64,000 nucleotides of DNA from assembly GCA_016712675.1 (NCBI GenBank), contig JADJQR010000001.1, positions 2,046,001 through 2,110,000 on the forward strand. Direction: 5' to 3'. The notes below the pieces were generated by a model, which saw only the letters and a list, made by a program, of their open reading frames with translations, was not told the origin of the DNA and ran no database searches. The translations under genes and the position numbers were made by a program. Of this stretch, positions 43,896 to 52,492 are shown piece by piece; the first letter of the stretch is position 1; each line of letters starts with the position of its first letter. This stretch comes from a bacterium (GTDB lineage Bacteria; Krumholzibacteriota; Krumholzibacteriia; LZORAL124-64-63).

Positions 43896-45695
43896 TCAGC
43901 CGTCGCGGCGCAATTCCGCTCGGCGGTCCTCGATCTTGGCGGCGCCCACCTGTTCCTGCAGCCACTTCTCGACGGCCTCGTTCTGGGCCTGCATCATCAA
44001 CGCCTGCTGAATGCCGGCCCGACGGGCGCCGAAATCGGCTTCGTCGATGGGCTTGATCCACAGCGGCATCCCGGCGTAGACGCCCCGCGCGGTTTCGACT
44101 TCCGGCGTCAACCGCCCGACCAGTCCCTCGATGACCTGCTTGTTGAAGTCGGTGCCGAAGCCGATCTCGGGTACGTTGCTGTTGTAGGAGAAGGTATCGG
44201 TCACGGCGTACTTGAGCCCGTGCTGCGCGGCGGCCTGGCTGACCGCGGCGCCGGTGTTGATGGCGGCGAGCGCCGGGGCCAGGCGCTGCTTCGCGACCTG
44301 GATGTTATGCTGGTTGCGCAGGGCCAGCATGACCTGGCTTCGGACCTCTTCCAGGGGGCGCAAGCCGGCGGGCTCCACGCGCTCGGCCAGGACGACATAG
44401 AAGCACTCGTCGTTCTCGAAGACCGGGCTGATCGCCCCGGCCGAGACACCGAAGAGCCAGCTGGTACCCTGCAGCGAGAGCGGCAGGCCTGGGATGTCGC
44501 GCCCGCGCGAGATGGCCGCGGGCTTGAGCAGGTCGTGCGCCTCGGCCTCGGCCGTGGTGACGAAGCTCCCGGCGTTCACGCGCTGGCGGAACGACGCGGC
44601 GCTCTCGGCGATCTGGTCGATGGTCTGCGGTCCGGGCGTGATCTTCATCAGGATGTGGCGGGCGGTGACCTGGCCGGCCGCCTCGTCGCGCGCCGTCACC
44701 TCGATCAGGTGGAAACCGAACTGCGTGCGCACGGGCTCACTGATCTGGCCGACGGCCAGGCCGAATGCAGCCTCGGTGAACTCCGGGACCATGCGGGTGC
44801 GATCGAACGCACCGAGGTCGCCGCCGCGCTGACCGCTGCCGGTGTCGTCGCTGTACTGCCGCGCGGCCGTGGCGAAGTCGAGCTTGCCGGCGGCGATGTC
44901 GGACTTGATCTCGGCGAGCGTGTCGAGGACATCCTTCTCGTCGGCACTGCTGGCCGCCTTCGGGAAGCGCACCGCCTTGCAGTAGGCCAGTCCGTCGTGG
45001 CTGTAGTCGTCGGGATGGGCGACATACCAGGCTTCGATCTCCTGGTCGGTCGGGCTGTAGCCGTCGCTGATGTCGTTGAAGGCGACTCCGACGTACTCCG
45101 CCATGGCGCGACCCGACTGCCGCAGGTACTCGCGACGCACATCCTCTTCCGGCACCACGGCCTGGCCGGCGATGCGATCGGCGAGCTTCTGGGTCAGCAT
45201 GACCTGCCGGACATAGGCCTCGACCGGGCCCCAGTTGTTCTGGGGATTCTGCAGATCGGCGCGGTAGCGCGCGATGTCGATCTGCCCGTTCTCGTCACGG
45301 TACTGCTGCAGGATCTCGGCCGGGGGATCGTTCAGGAAGCGGTCGAGAAGCTCCTGGTCCGTGACCTTCAGCTTCGCGTCAGCGATGGCCTTGTCGATGA
45401 TCGTCTGCTGGACCAGCGATTCCCAGGCGCGGTCCTGCGCCGCAGCATACTGGTTGGCATTGAGCTCGCGGTCCGGCGATTGCTGGCGCATCATCGCCAC
45501 CTGCTGGCGCACGGTGTTCTCGAAGTCCTCGGCCGTGATCTGCCGGCCGTTGACCGACCCGATGACACCCGACGCGATCTGGCCGCCGCCGCGGTTGCAG
45601 CCCGCATCGCCGAAGCCGAGGTAGACGAAGGCCAGGAACGACAGGGCGATCACCCAGTAGAACAGCTTCGCCCTCGAACGCAGGAACTGGAACAT
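43896..45695 (-). CDS. PpiD/SurA-like membrane-anchored peptidyl-prolyl isomerase
   Basis: A 599-residue envelope foldase. An N-terminal transmembrane anchor (about 8-30, LFYWVIALSFLAFVYLGFGD) is followed by a SurA_N-type chaperone region (GSVNGRQITAEDFENTVRQQ), a parvulin PPIase domain (about 220-355; GDLGAFDRTRMVPEFTEAAF, then FGFHLIEVT), and a second, degenerate parvulin-like region (ARHILMKI onward). This matches PpiD, which assists proteins leaving SecYEG. The frame is open to 45836, but the ATG at 45695 has AAGGGG upstream and gives the anchor a short basic N-terminus (MFQFLRSRAK). Confidence 0.82.
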   Translation of the reverse strand: MFQFLRSRAKLFYWVIALSFLAFVYLGFGDAGCNRGGGQIASGVIGSVNGRQITAEDFENTVRQQVAMMRQQSPDRELNANQYAAAQDRAWESLVQQTIIDKAIADAKLKVTDQELLDRFLNDPPAEILQQYRDENGQIDIARYRADLQNPQNNWGPVEAYVRQVMLTQKLADRIAGQAVVPEEDVRREYLRQSGRAMAEYVGVAFNDISDGYSPTDQEIEAWYVAHPDDYSHDGLAYCKAVRFPKAASSADEKDVLDTLAEIKSDIAAGKLDFATAARQYSDDTGSGQRGGDLGAFDRTRMVPEFTEAAFGLAVGQISEPVRTQFGFHLIEVTARDEAAGQVTARHILMKITPGPQTIDQIAESAASFRQRVNAGSFVTTAEAEAHDLLKPAAISRGRDIPGLPLSLQGTSWLFGVSAGAISPVFENDECFYVVLAERVEPAGLRPLEEVRSQVMLALRNQHNIQVAKQRLAPALAAINTGAAVSQAAAQHGLKYAVTDTFSYNSNVPEIGFGTDFNKQVIEGLVGRLTPEVETARGVYAGMPLWIKPIDEADFGARRAGIQQALMMQAQNEAVEKWLQEQVGAAKIEDRRAELRRDG

Positions 45696-45945
45696 CGAAC
45701 GAACCCCTTGCCGGTGGTTGACCAGGCCGACCGGCCGGCGGGCGCCTGCAAACGGGCCCGAACGGACGGAATCGGCACAACAAGTCACGGCGTCGCCGGA
45801 CGGACCGGCTCGCCGCGCAGCAAATCGACTCCCCATGATGGCAGAAACGGGCCGGATTCACAAGTTGCGCGTGGCCCGCGACGCGCTTTGCGCTAGACTG
45901 CGCCGGCCGGCGTGAGTGCTGCCCGGCAACCAACGGGAGGATGCC

Positions 45946-46383
45946 GTGCAGTGGAACGCGGGCCTGGTGGCCCTGCTGAGCGGCCTGCTGGCACAGGCGG
46001 GCAAGGTGGTCTGGGAGGCGGCGGCGCATCGGCGCTGGCGCCCCTGGTTGTTTTTCGCGAACGGTGGCATGCCCAGCTCGCATGCGGCCACGGTCACGAC
46101 CCTGGCCCTGCTGGTCCGGCGGGCAGATGGGGCCGGTTCGGCGCAGTTCTCCCTGGCCATCGTCTTCGGCGTCTTCGTACTGTTCGAAGCGACGGGGCTG
46201 CGCCAGGAGATGGGTAAGCAGGCGCGCCTGCTGAACGAACTGCGGGAAGCCCTGCACGACGGACGCAGGCTGCCGGGGGCGCCCTTGCGGGAGCTGGTCG
46301 GGCATACCTGGGGCGAGGTTTGCGGGGGTGTGGTCTGGGGCGTGGGGGGGTACTACCTGCTGCGCGCATTGGTCATGGGGTAA
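45946..46383 (+). CDS. DUF212 membrane protein (acid phosphatase/VPR-related)
   Basis: A 145-residue integral membrane protein of the divergent PAP2 (DUF212) family: LVALLSGLLAQAGKV, the motif WLFFANGGMPSSHAATVTTL with the SSHA signature of PAP2-type phosphatases, LAIVFGVFVLFEATGLRQE and a C-terminal LVGHTWGEVCGGVVWGV helix (GHTxxEVxxGxxxG). The catalytic KxxxxxxRP motif of true PAP2 enzymes is missing, as usual for this family, so activity is doubtful. The GTG start has GGGAGG 5 nt upstream. It is divergent from the PpiD-like gene. Confidence 0.82.
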   Translation: MQWNAGLVALLSGLLAQAGKVVWEAAAHRRWRPWLFFANGGMPSSHAATVTTLALLVRRADGAGSAQFSLAIVFGVFVLFEATGLRQEMGKQARLLNELREALHDGRRLPGAPLRELVGHTWGEVCGGVVWGVGGYYLLRALVMG

Positions 46384-46433
46384 CCCGATGATCACGGCTG
46401 CGTGACATCGTAAGGGGATCATTATTTTTGCTG

Positions 46434-46461
46434 TTGACAACAACCCCGGCGGCGCTAGGGT
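46434..46461 (+). promoter_or_regulatory. Promoter of the ParA-CBM gene
   Basis: A perfect -35 TTGACA (46434-46439), a 16-nt spacer and -10 TAGGGT (46456-46461), preceded by an A/T-rich patch (ATTATTTTTGCTG). The start point would be about 46468, about 115 nt before the gene. Confidence 0.6.
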
Positions 46462-46581
46462 CGACGGTGGTGGCGTACGTGTTCCCGAGGCAGGGCTCGC
46501 GCACGACGCGCCGTGGCGCTGCCCGGGCTGGAGGCCCGTGCACGTGGGAGGACCCGCGATCCATGGTCGAAAGGATTCGGC

Positions 46582-47655
46582 ATGCGCGTCGTAGCCTTGG
46601 CCAACCAGAAAGGTGGTTGCGGAAAGACCACCACCGCGACCAACCTCGCCGCCGCCCTGGCCCAACTCGGACACAAGGTCCTGCTGCTCGACAACGACCC
46701 GCAGGGGCACGCGACGCTGTCCTTCGGCTTCCGTGAGCGCGACTTCACGCTCAGCACCTACGACCTGTTCCTCACCACCGACATCCTGGTCGAGGACGCG
46801 TTTCTCGAGATCGAGCCGGGGTTGCACCTGGTGCCAGCGGGCGTGGAGCTGAGCGCGGTCGAGATGGCGCTGGCCCGGGAGCCCGAGCGTGACGTGCGCC
46901 TGCGCGACAACCTGCGGCGCAGCGCGCTGCCATACGACTACATCCTGATCGACTGCCCGCCCAGTGTCGGCCTGCTCACGTTCAACGCGCTGCTGGCCAG
47001 TGGCGAGGTCATCATCCCGGTCGACCCGAGCTGCTACGGGCTGCAGGCCGTGCGCAAGATGCGCGAGACGCTGACGATGCTGCGCCAGAAGAAGGGGCAC
47101 GACGTCGTTCCGCGGGTCCTGATGTCGGGCTTCGACACCCGGCCGTTGTTCGTGCGGAAGATCATGGAGGAACTGGCGGAGCTGTACCCTGACGACCTCA
47201 TGGAGACGATCATTCACCACACGGTGCGCTTCCGCGAGGCTGCGGGAGCGGGGCTACCTGTTGCCCGGCTCGATCCCGATTCGCGCGGCGCCCATGATTT
47301 CCGGATGCTCGCGCGCGAGGTAGCGGGCAAGGAGTCTCTCGTGGCGGTGCCGGCACTGGACCACTGGACGGCCCTGCTGCATGGCCCGCAGGTGACGAAG
47401 GCGGGCGTTCGCTTCGAGGCGGATTTCCCCAGGGCGCGCTCGGTGCGTTTGACCGGGACATTCTGCAACTGGTCGGCCAAGGGTCTGGCGCTGGCCAAGC
47501 GCGAGGATGGTATCTGGGAGGCCCATCTGCAGTTGGAGAACGGCCGGCACCAGTACCGCTTCATCGTCGATGGCGCCTGGCTGCCCGATCCGCACAACAC
47601 CGAAACGGTAGCCAACGAATTCGGCGGGGCCAACAGCCTGCTGCTCGTGCCTTGA
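46582..47655 (+). CDS. ParA-type ATPase fused to a glycogen-binding (CBM48/AMPK) domain
   Basis: A 357-residue protein. Residues 1-255 are a complete ParA/Soj ATPase: deviant Walker A KGGCGKTTT (Lys10, Lys15), DNDPQGHATLS (Asp37), Walker B YDYILIDCPPSVGLLT and IIPVDPSCYGLQAV. Residues 274-357 form an Ig-like E-set domain with the glycogen-binding pattern VRLTGTFCNWS, DGIWEAHLQLENG, YRFIVDGAWLPDP and a final GGANSLLLV, as in AMPK-beta and isoamylase N-terminal modules. ParA proteins position cargo (DNA, organelles, machines) on the nucleoid; a polysaccharide cargo or anchor is inferred. No parB or parS is seen nearby. The ATG follows AAGGA. Confidence 0.88.
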   Translation: MRVVALANQKGGCGKTTTATNLAAALAQLGHKVLLLDNDPQGHATLSFGFRERDFTLSTYDLFLTTDILVEDAFLEIEPGLHLVPAGVELSAVEMALAREPERDVRLRDNLRRSALPYDYILIDCPPSVGLLTFNALLASGEVIIPVDPSCYGLQAVRKMRETLTMLRQKKGHDVVPRVLMSGFDTRPLFVRKIMEELAELYPDDLMETIIHHTVRFREAAGAGLPVARLDPDSRGAHDFRMLAREVAGKESLVAVPALDHWTALLHGPQVTKAGVRFEADFPRARSVRLTGTFCNWSAKGLALAKREDGIWEAHLQLENGRHQYRFIVDGAWLPDPHNTETVANEFGGANSLLLVP

Positions 47656-47710
47656 CGCCGGCCGGCTGCGTGGCGCTGCCGGGATGCACCAGGGAACCGG
47701 AGACCACGGC

Positions 47711-48535
47711 ATGATGGGTTGGCCACGACAGGGTGGTGGCGCCGGCGGCGGCAGCCGTGCACACCACATCGACGAGATCGCCCACCATTTCCTGGCCGAG
47801 GACGACGTCCCGCCGGCGGATATTCCGGCGGTGGTCGTCGATGCCGCCATTGCGGCGGCCGGGCCGGGGCGCGCGGCGGCCTGCGCAGCCGCCGGTTTGG
47901 CGGTCGCGGCCGGGACGATCGGGCTTGGCAGCTGCCTGATCGAGGACGATGCGGTGGCCTGGTCCTCGTTCTCCTTCCTCGGCCAGTCCCCGCCGCGGGC
48001 ACTGCCACCGCCGCTGGCCGCGGATCTGCCACGAGGGGTTCGCTGCCGGAGGGTCGATGACGGCGCGCCGGTACCGCGCTCGTGGGTGCGTTGGCGTCTG
48101 CTGGGCGAAGCGTCGGAGGAAACTCTCGCCGCGTGGGAAGTGCCGAGCGGGCTGCCGGCGGCGGCGCGCGCCCGTATGCCACGCTGGGGAGCACTGGTGT
48201 GGTGCGTGGCACCACACGACGCGGCCTTGTCTGCGGCGCAAGATGCGCTGCGCCGCCTCGTGGGACTGCTTGAGCCGTCGCACGTGGAGTTCCTGGTGCT
48301 GCCGACGGCCTGGGACGCGCGGCCCGGCGGCTGGCGGCTGATCGGTCGGCGCAGCGACCCAGGCTGGCACAACCTGGCGCATCTGCAGGAGGTGGTTCGC
48401 GCGGCGGTGGGCGAGCGTCCGGCGGTCGTGCGCCTGGTTCCGGATGTCGGCGTCGCCGGGGCCGAGGCGGTGGCCGTCCTGGCCGAAATCGCCGGCGCGG
48501 TGGCCGGGTCGTCCGCTGCGCGGGCGGCGGGCTGA
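47711..48535 (+). CDS. Unknown protein following the ParA-CBM gene
   Basis: A 274-residue protein I cannot assign. It begins MMGWPRQGGGAGGGSRAHH, then HIDEIAHHFL followed by acidic EDD and an alanine-rich helical stretch (AVVVDAAIAAAGPG). The middle is Pro/Arg-rich, and the last 100 residues look like an alpha/beta domain (FLVLPTAWDARPGG, VRLVPDVGVAGAEAVAVL). Alanine runs could suggest membrane contact, but there is no convincing transmembrane helix except perhaps AAACAAAGLAVAAGTIGL. It lies 55 bp after the ParA fusion, same strand, with GGAG upstream, so the two are probably co-transcribed; a ParA-partner (cargo adaptor) role is a guess from position. Confidence 0.65.
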   Translation: MMGWPRQGGGAGGGSRAHHIDEIAHHFLAEDDVPPADIPAVVVDAAIAAAGPGRAAACAAAGLAVAAGTIGLGSCLIEDDAVAWSSFSFLGQSPPRALPPPLAADLPRGVRCRRVDDGAPVPRSWVRWRLLGEASEETLAAWEVPSGLPAAARARMPRWGALVWCVAPHDAALSAAQDALRRLVGLLEPSHVEFLVLPTAWDARPGGWRLIGRRSDPGWHNLAHLQEVVRAAVGERPAVVRLVPDVGVAGAEAVAVLAEIAGAVAGSSAARAAG

Positions 48536-48633
48536 ACCACGGCCTCGTTTTCGGTGGACCGCGCGCCGCCCCTGACCTACCGTGCCGGCGTTGCCGTTCA
48601 GTCATGCCCCATGGCTCGAGGTGCCCCGCGCCG

Positions 48634-50016
48634 ATGCCCGCTTCGCCGTCCGGTCCCACATTGCCCCCGCTGGCCCTCGGGCTCTGGTGCGCGGCTTTGT
48701 TTACCCTCCCGTGGGTGGGCGCGGACCTGATCATCCTGCTGACCGGTCGCGATGCCGGGGCCGGGTTGCAACCGTCGTGGCTACTGGCGGCCGGCGCCTG
48801 GCTGGCCGCTGGCCGGCCTCGGCACCGGTGGCGCGTGCCCACCGTCTGGCGCCGAGTGGCGCTGCTGGCGGGGGCGGCCGTCCTGGTGTCGGGCGCCGGC
48901 CTGGTCGTGGCGCCGGCTCCGGTGGGTTGGGATCTCGCACTTGTGCGATTTCTCAAGCAAATCCTGCAACTAGCTGTCATGGCAATGTTTATGGCTTGGC
49001 CTGTCGTGCATCTGGTGGGCTCGCGTGAATGGAAGCGCACGGCGCAGTGGCTGGTGGCGGGCGCCCTCCTGCAGGCGGCCTACGGGGCGCTGCAGCAGGT
49101 CTCCGGTGCCGAGCCGTTGCCCCTGCTCGCGGCATTGGACGCGGTCTTCACGTCGAACCCGTCGATCCTCAGTGGATCGACGATGCTCTACGTGGGGGAT
49201 CGCTTCGTCGACGTGCCGCGGCTGCGCGGCACCGCCTGCGAACCGCTCTACCTGGGCAACTACCTGCTGCTGGTGCTGCCGATGTTGGTGCTCACCGGCT
49301 GGCGACGGCGCTGGCGCCTGAGCGCTGCGGCGGTGCTCGGCCTGCTGTTGCTGCTGACCTGGTCCCGCGGCGCCTGGCTGGGGGCCGGAGCCGCTTGGGT
49401 GGTGGCGGCCTGGTGGGGACCGAGGGGCGCCGCATCTGCCCCCGCAACGCCTCGCCACCGGTGGCGGCGGTGGGTGGCCGGGCTTGCCGGGGCGTCGGGG
49501 CTGATCCTGCTGGCGATGGCCGCGGGCTGGGAGGAGGCCGGACTGCCTCTGCGGCGCTTGGCGCAGTCGTTCAGCCATCACGACTGGTCCAATCTCACGC
49601 GTCTCTACTCTGTGCAGGCCGCGTGGCGGGCGTGGCTTCTGAGTCCGGTGGTCGGCATCGGCTGGGGACAGTTCGGCTGGCACTTCCCGGCCCTCGTCGA
49701 CCCGACCGGCCTGCAGGCGATGTTCACCTGGCCGGTGGTGGGCAACCTCCCGCTCCTGATTCTGTGCGAAACGGGACTGGCCGGCGCGGCAGCGCTCATC
49801 TGGGCCGCGGCCGGGCTGGCGCGTGGCGTCGTGCGTGCCCGACGGGAGCTTCGCTCGGCGGAAGGCCAGCGCGTCGGGGCCTGCGCGATCGCGGCAACGG
49901 GCATCGCAGTGCAGTACCTGTCGTTCTCGCAGTACAACCTTGCCCATGCCTGGGTGGCCCTGGGCCTGCTGGCGACGGCGCTGCTGGAGGCCCGGCGCAC
50001 GGGGAAGCCGGCATGA
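48634..50016 (+). CDS. O-antigen ligase/polymerase-like (Wzy/WaaL) membrane protein
   Basis: A protein of about 460 residues with ten or more transmembrane helices and a large periplasmic loop containing LYVGDRFVDVPRLRGTACEPLYLGNY, followed by LLLLLTWSRGAWLGAG, the conserved Wzy_C/O-antigen ligase signature (TxSRGAWL). Further on, VVGIGWGQFGWHFPAL and a C-terminal helix (VQYLSFSQYNLAHAWVALGL) fit the same superfamily. Such enzymes polymerise or ligate lipid-linked glycans outside the inner membrane. Start: ATG 48634 (GAGGTG upstream) or 48604. It overlaps the next glycosyltransferase by 4 bp. Confidence 0.8.
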   Translation: MPASPSGPTLPPLALGLWCAALFTLPWVGADLIILLTGRDAGAGLQPSWLLAAGAWLAAGRPRHRWRVPTVWRRVALLAGAAVLVSGAGLVVAPAPVGWDLALVRFLKQILQLAVMAMFMAWPVVHLVGSREWKRTAQWLVAGALLQAAYGALQQVSGAEPLPLLAALDAVFTSNPSILSGSTMLYVGDRFVDVPRLRGTACEPLYLGNYLLLVLPMLVLTGWRRRWRLSAAAVLGLLLLLTWSRGAWLGAGAAWVVAAWWGPRGAASAPATPRHRWRRWVAGLAGASGLILLAMAAGWEEAGLPLRRLAQSFSHHDWSNLTRLYSVQAAWRAWLLSPVVGIGWGQFGWHFPALVDPTGLQAMFTWPVVGNLPLLILCETGLAGAAALIWAAAGLARGVVRARRELRSAEGQRVGACAIAATGIAVQYLSFSQYNLAHAWVALGLLATALLEARRTGKPA

Positions 50017-51146
50017 CGGCGCGTCCGGTCATCGTGCTTGAGGCGCTGTCCGTGCGCAACGAGCCGACGGGCGTGGCGGGCAGCGCGCGCGAGTTGATCA
50101 TGGCGCTGGCGGCAAGGGAGCGCGGCTTCGACTTCGTCGTCGTTGCCGGTGACGGGACGGCGTTCGCCGACCTTGCCGACCTTCCCGACTGGAGCGTCCG
50201 CACGGCCGGCGCGGCAGGGGTTGGGCGGCGCGAGTGGGCACGCCAGGTGTTCGTGCCGGCGGTGTGTCGGCGGGTGGACGCGGCACTGGTCCACGCACTG
50301 CAGCCGGTGGCGCCGTGGGCGGCGCCCTGCCCGGTCGTCCTGACGGTGCACGACCTGGTCTGGCGGACGCTGCCGCACGTGATCGCGCAGCCGCGCCGGG
50401 CCTGGCTGCGCGCAGCGGTCCCTTTCTCGCTGGCCCGCGCGCACCTGCTATTGGCCAACAGCCGCGCGACGGCCTCGGCGCTGGCCACCGCATTCCCTCG
50501 CCTGGCCACGCGCGTGCGCGAGGTGCCGTTCGGAACGCCGGGCTGGGCACTTGCGGGTGCCGGTCCAGCCCCTCCTCGGGCCGGCCGCGATTTCTTCCTC
50601 TTTGTGGGTACGATCGAGCCCCGCAAGAACCTGCCACGCCTGCTCGACGCCTACGAGATCCTGCTCGCGCGGACGGCGGGAGAGGCCCCGGACCTCTGTC
50701 TGGCCGGGCCGCCCGGCTGGGGCCTGGGGCCGGTGATGGAGCGTCTTGCGCGGCCTTCGCTCGCAGAGCGGGTCCGCCTGACCGGGTGGTGCGAACCGGA
50801 AGCCCTACGCGTGCTCTACGGCACGGCGCTGGCCCTGGTCTTTCCGTCGTTGGACGAAGGTTTCGGGTTGCCCGTGCTCGAGGCGATGGGCAGCGGCCTG
50901 CCCGTGCTCACGGCCGACCGCGGGGCGACTGCCGAGGTTGCCGGCGGCGACGCGCTTCTGGTCGATCCGGACGATACCATCGCCATCGTTGACGGCATGG
51001 CACGTCTGGCCCGCGATCCGGCCCTGCGCGCGCGCCTGGCGGCGGCAGGCCGGCGCCGGGCAGCGGCCTGGACCTGGACGCGCACAGCTGACTTGACGGC
51101 AGCGGCTTACGCCGAGATCGCCGCTCCTGCCGCAGCCAGAAAGTGA
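50013..51146 (+). CDS. Glycosyltransferase family 4
   Basis: A 377-residue GT-B enzyme of the mannosyl or rhamnosyl type: VVLTVHDLVWRTLPHV and LLLANSRATASALATAFP in the acceptor half, then FFLFVGTIEPRKNLPRLLDAYEIL and PSLDEGFGLPVLEAMGSGLP with the E-x7-E retaining pair. GT4 proteins with FVGT(I/L)EPRKN are common in O-antigen and capsule loci. It overlaps the Wzy-like gene (ATGA), and its stop codon abuts the promoter of the next gene. Confidence 0.9.
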   Translation: MTARPVIVLEALSVRNEPTGVAGSARELIMALAARERGFDFVVVAGDGTAFADLADLPDWSVRTAGAAGVGRREWARQVFVPAVCRRVDAALVHALQPVAPWAAPCPVVLTVHDLVWRTLPHVIAQPRRAWLRAAVPFSLARAHLLLANSRATASALATAFPRLATRVREVPFGTPGWALAGAGPAPPRAGRDFFLFVGTIEPRKNLPRLLDAYEILLARTAGEAPDLCLAGPPGWGLGPVMERLARPSLAERVRLTGWCEPEALRVLYGTALALVFPSLDEGFGLPVLEAMGSGLPVLTADRGATAEVAGGDALLVDPDDTIAIVDGMARLARDPALRARLAAAGRRRAAAWTWTRTADLTAAAYAEIAAPAAARK

Positions 51147-51175
51147 TTGCCTGCCCAGCGGGCTTGCCGTAGCTT
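51147..51175 (+). promoter_or_regulatory. Possible promoter for the WecA/TagO-like gene
   Basis: TTGCCT (51147-51152), a 17-nt spacer and TAGCTT (51170-51175), starting one base after the previous stop codon. It would allow separate expression of the lipid-carrier sugar transferase and genes beyond. Confidence 0.4.
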
Positions 51176-51232
51176 GCAGCCAGCGCCCGACTTCCTGCGG
51201 GGTCGGACGGATCGGTGTCGGTGGGAGGTAAC

Positions 51233-52492
51233 GTGGAGCTCGAAATCGTCGCACTGCTGGGGTTCGCGGCAGCGTTCCTGATGTCGTGGCTGGTCCAGCC
51301 GCACTTCCGGAACCTCGGTTTCCTGACCGAGATCGTCGACCATCCCGGCTACCGGCGCGCGCACCGCGAGCCGGTGCCACGCACAGGCGGCATGGCGATC
51401 TTCATCTCGTTCTTCTGCGCGCTGTTCTTCCTGGAACACGTCATCCTCGACACCCGCCTGCCCTGGTCATGGCTGGGTATCCTCAGTGGCGCCGGGCTGG
51501 CGATCCTGGCCCTGGGTGTCGGTGACGACCGCTTCGGGATCCATGCCGAGAAGAAGCTCTATGGCCAACTGGTGGTGATCCTCGCGCTGATGCTGTTCGG
51601 GCAGCGCCTCGACACGGTGACCATGCCCCTGGTCGGGACGGTCCCGCTGGGAGGCTGGGCCTGGCCGGTGACGCTGCTGTGGTACCTGGGCTTCATCAAC
51701 TCGATGAACCTGATCGACGGACTGGACGGCCTGGCCAGCGGCATCAGCGTTCTGGCATCGGCGGCGCTCGTGGTCATCTCGATGGCCGTGCAGGAGATGT
51801 TCTCGACGCTCTTTGCAGCCACCGTCTGCGGTGCCACCATGGCCTTCTTCTATTGGAACGTCAGCAAACGGAAGATCTTCCTGGGTGATTCCGGCAGCAT
51901 GTGGATGGGGCTGGTGCTGGCCAGCCTGATGTTGAACCTCAGCCAGATCGCGCCCATCCAGCTGCCGGTCCTGCTGGCGCCGATGATCGTGCCGATCTGG
52001 GACACGGGCACGACCATCATCCGCCGCTACCGCCGGCGCACCTCGATTTTCCAGGCTGACGACTTCCACCTGCACCACCGGCTGCTGCGGCTCGGGTTCT
52101 CGCCGGCAGGCGCGACCCTCTGTCTCCTGCTGGTGACCACGGGCACGACGCTGTTCGCGCTGAGCGATTTCCTGGATGCGGCCTGGCTCGGTCTGCCCGC
52201 GATGGGGATGTGGATGGTCGCGGCGCAGCTTGGCGCCCAGCGGCACCTCCGGAACCGGCAACACGGCCTGGATCTCTTCAGCGAGTTGTCGTACGCGCTG
52301 GGCCTGGACGACCGGCTGGACAAGCTGACCGGACGCATCGAACAGGACGTTGCCGACATCATCGACCTGCAGGCCGAACGGCAACGCGTGGCCCGTCTGA
52401 GGGCCGGCCGGCGCGACGGGACAACCGGAGCGGTGGCCGAGACGGAGGATGCACCGGTTGTCGTTCGACCCCGTTCCGGCGACCATTACTGA
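51233..52492 (+). CDS. WecA/TagO-type polyprenyl-phosphate sugar-1-phosphate transferase
   Basis: A 419-residue membrane protein of the MraY/WecA family, with about eleven helices. Signature sites: HREPVPRTGGMAIF, LGVGDDRFGI, the catalytic NSMNLIDGLDGLASG, FLGDSGSMWMG and the HIHH-like DDFHLHHRLLRLG. It loads the first sugar phosphate onto undecaprenyl phosphate and so starts the glycan built by the neighbouring genes. The C-terminal about 90 residues are cytoplasmic and Arg-rich (TGRIEQDVADIIDLQAERQR), longer than usual. The GTG start follows GGGAGG; it overlaps the methyltransferase gene by 44 bp. Confidence 0.88.
   Translation: MELEIVALLGFAAAFLMSWLVQPHFRNLGFLTEIVDHPGYRRAHREPVPRTGGMAIFISFFCALFFLEHVILDTRLPWSWLGILSGAGLAILALGVGDDRFGIHAEKKLYGQLVVILALMLFGQRLDTVTMPLVGTVPLGGWAWPVTLLWYLGFINSMNLIDGLDGLASGISVLASAALVVISMAVQEMFSTLFAATVCGATMAFFYWNVSKRKIFLGDSGSMWMGLVLASLMLNLSQIAPIQLPVLLAPMIVPIWDTGTTIIRRYRRRTSIFQADDFHLHHRLLRLGFSPAGATLCLLLVTTGTTLFALSDFLDAAWLGLPAMGMWMVAAQLGAQRHLRNRQHGLDLFSELSYALGLDDRLDKLTGRIEQDVADIIDLQAERQRVARLRAGRRDGTTGAVAETEDAPVVVRPRSGDHY

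Noticed and set aside
46582-47655. ParA-CBM gene as part of a chromosome or plasmid partition locus
   Set aside because: No ParB-like gene and no repeated 16-bp parS-like palindromes were seen nearby; neighbours are membrane and glycan genes.
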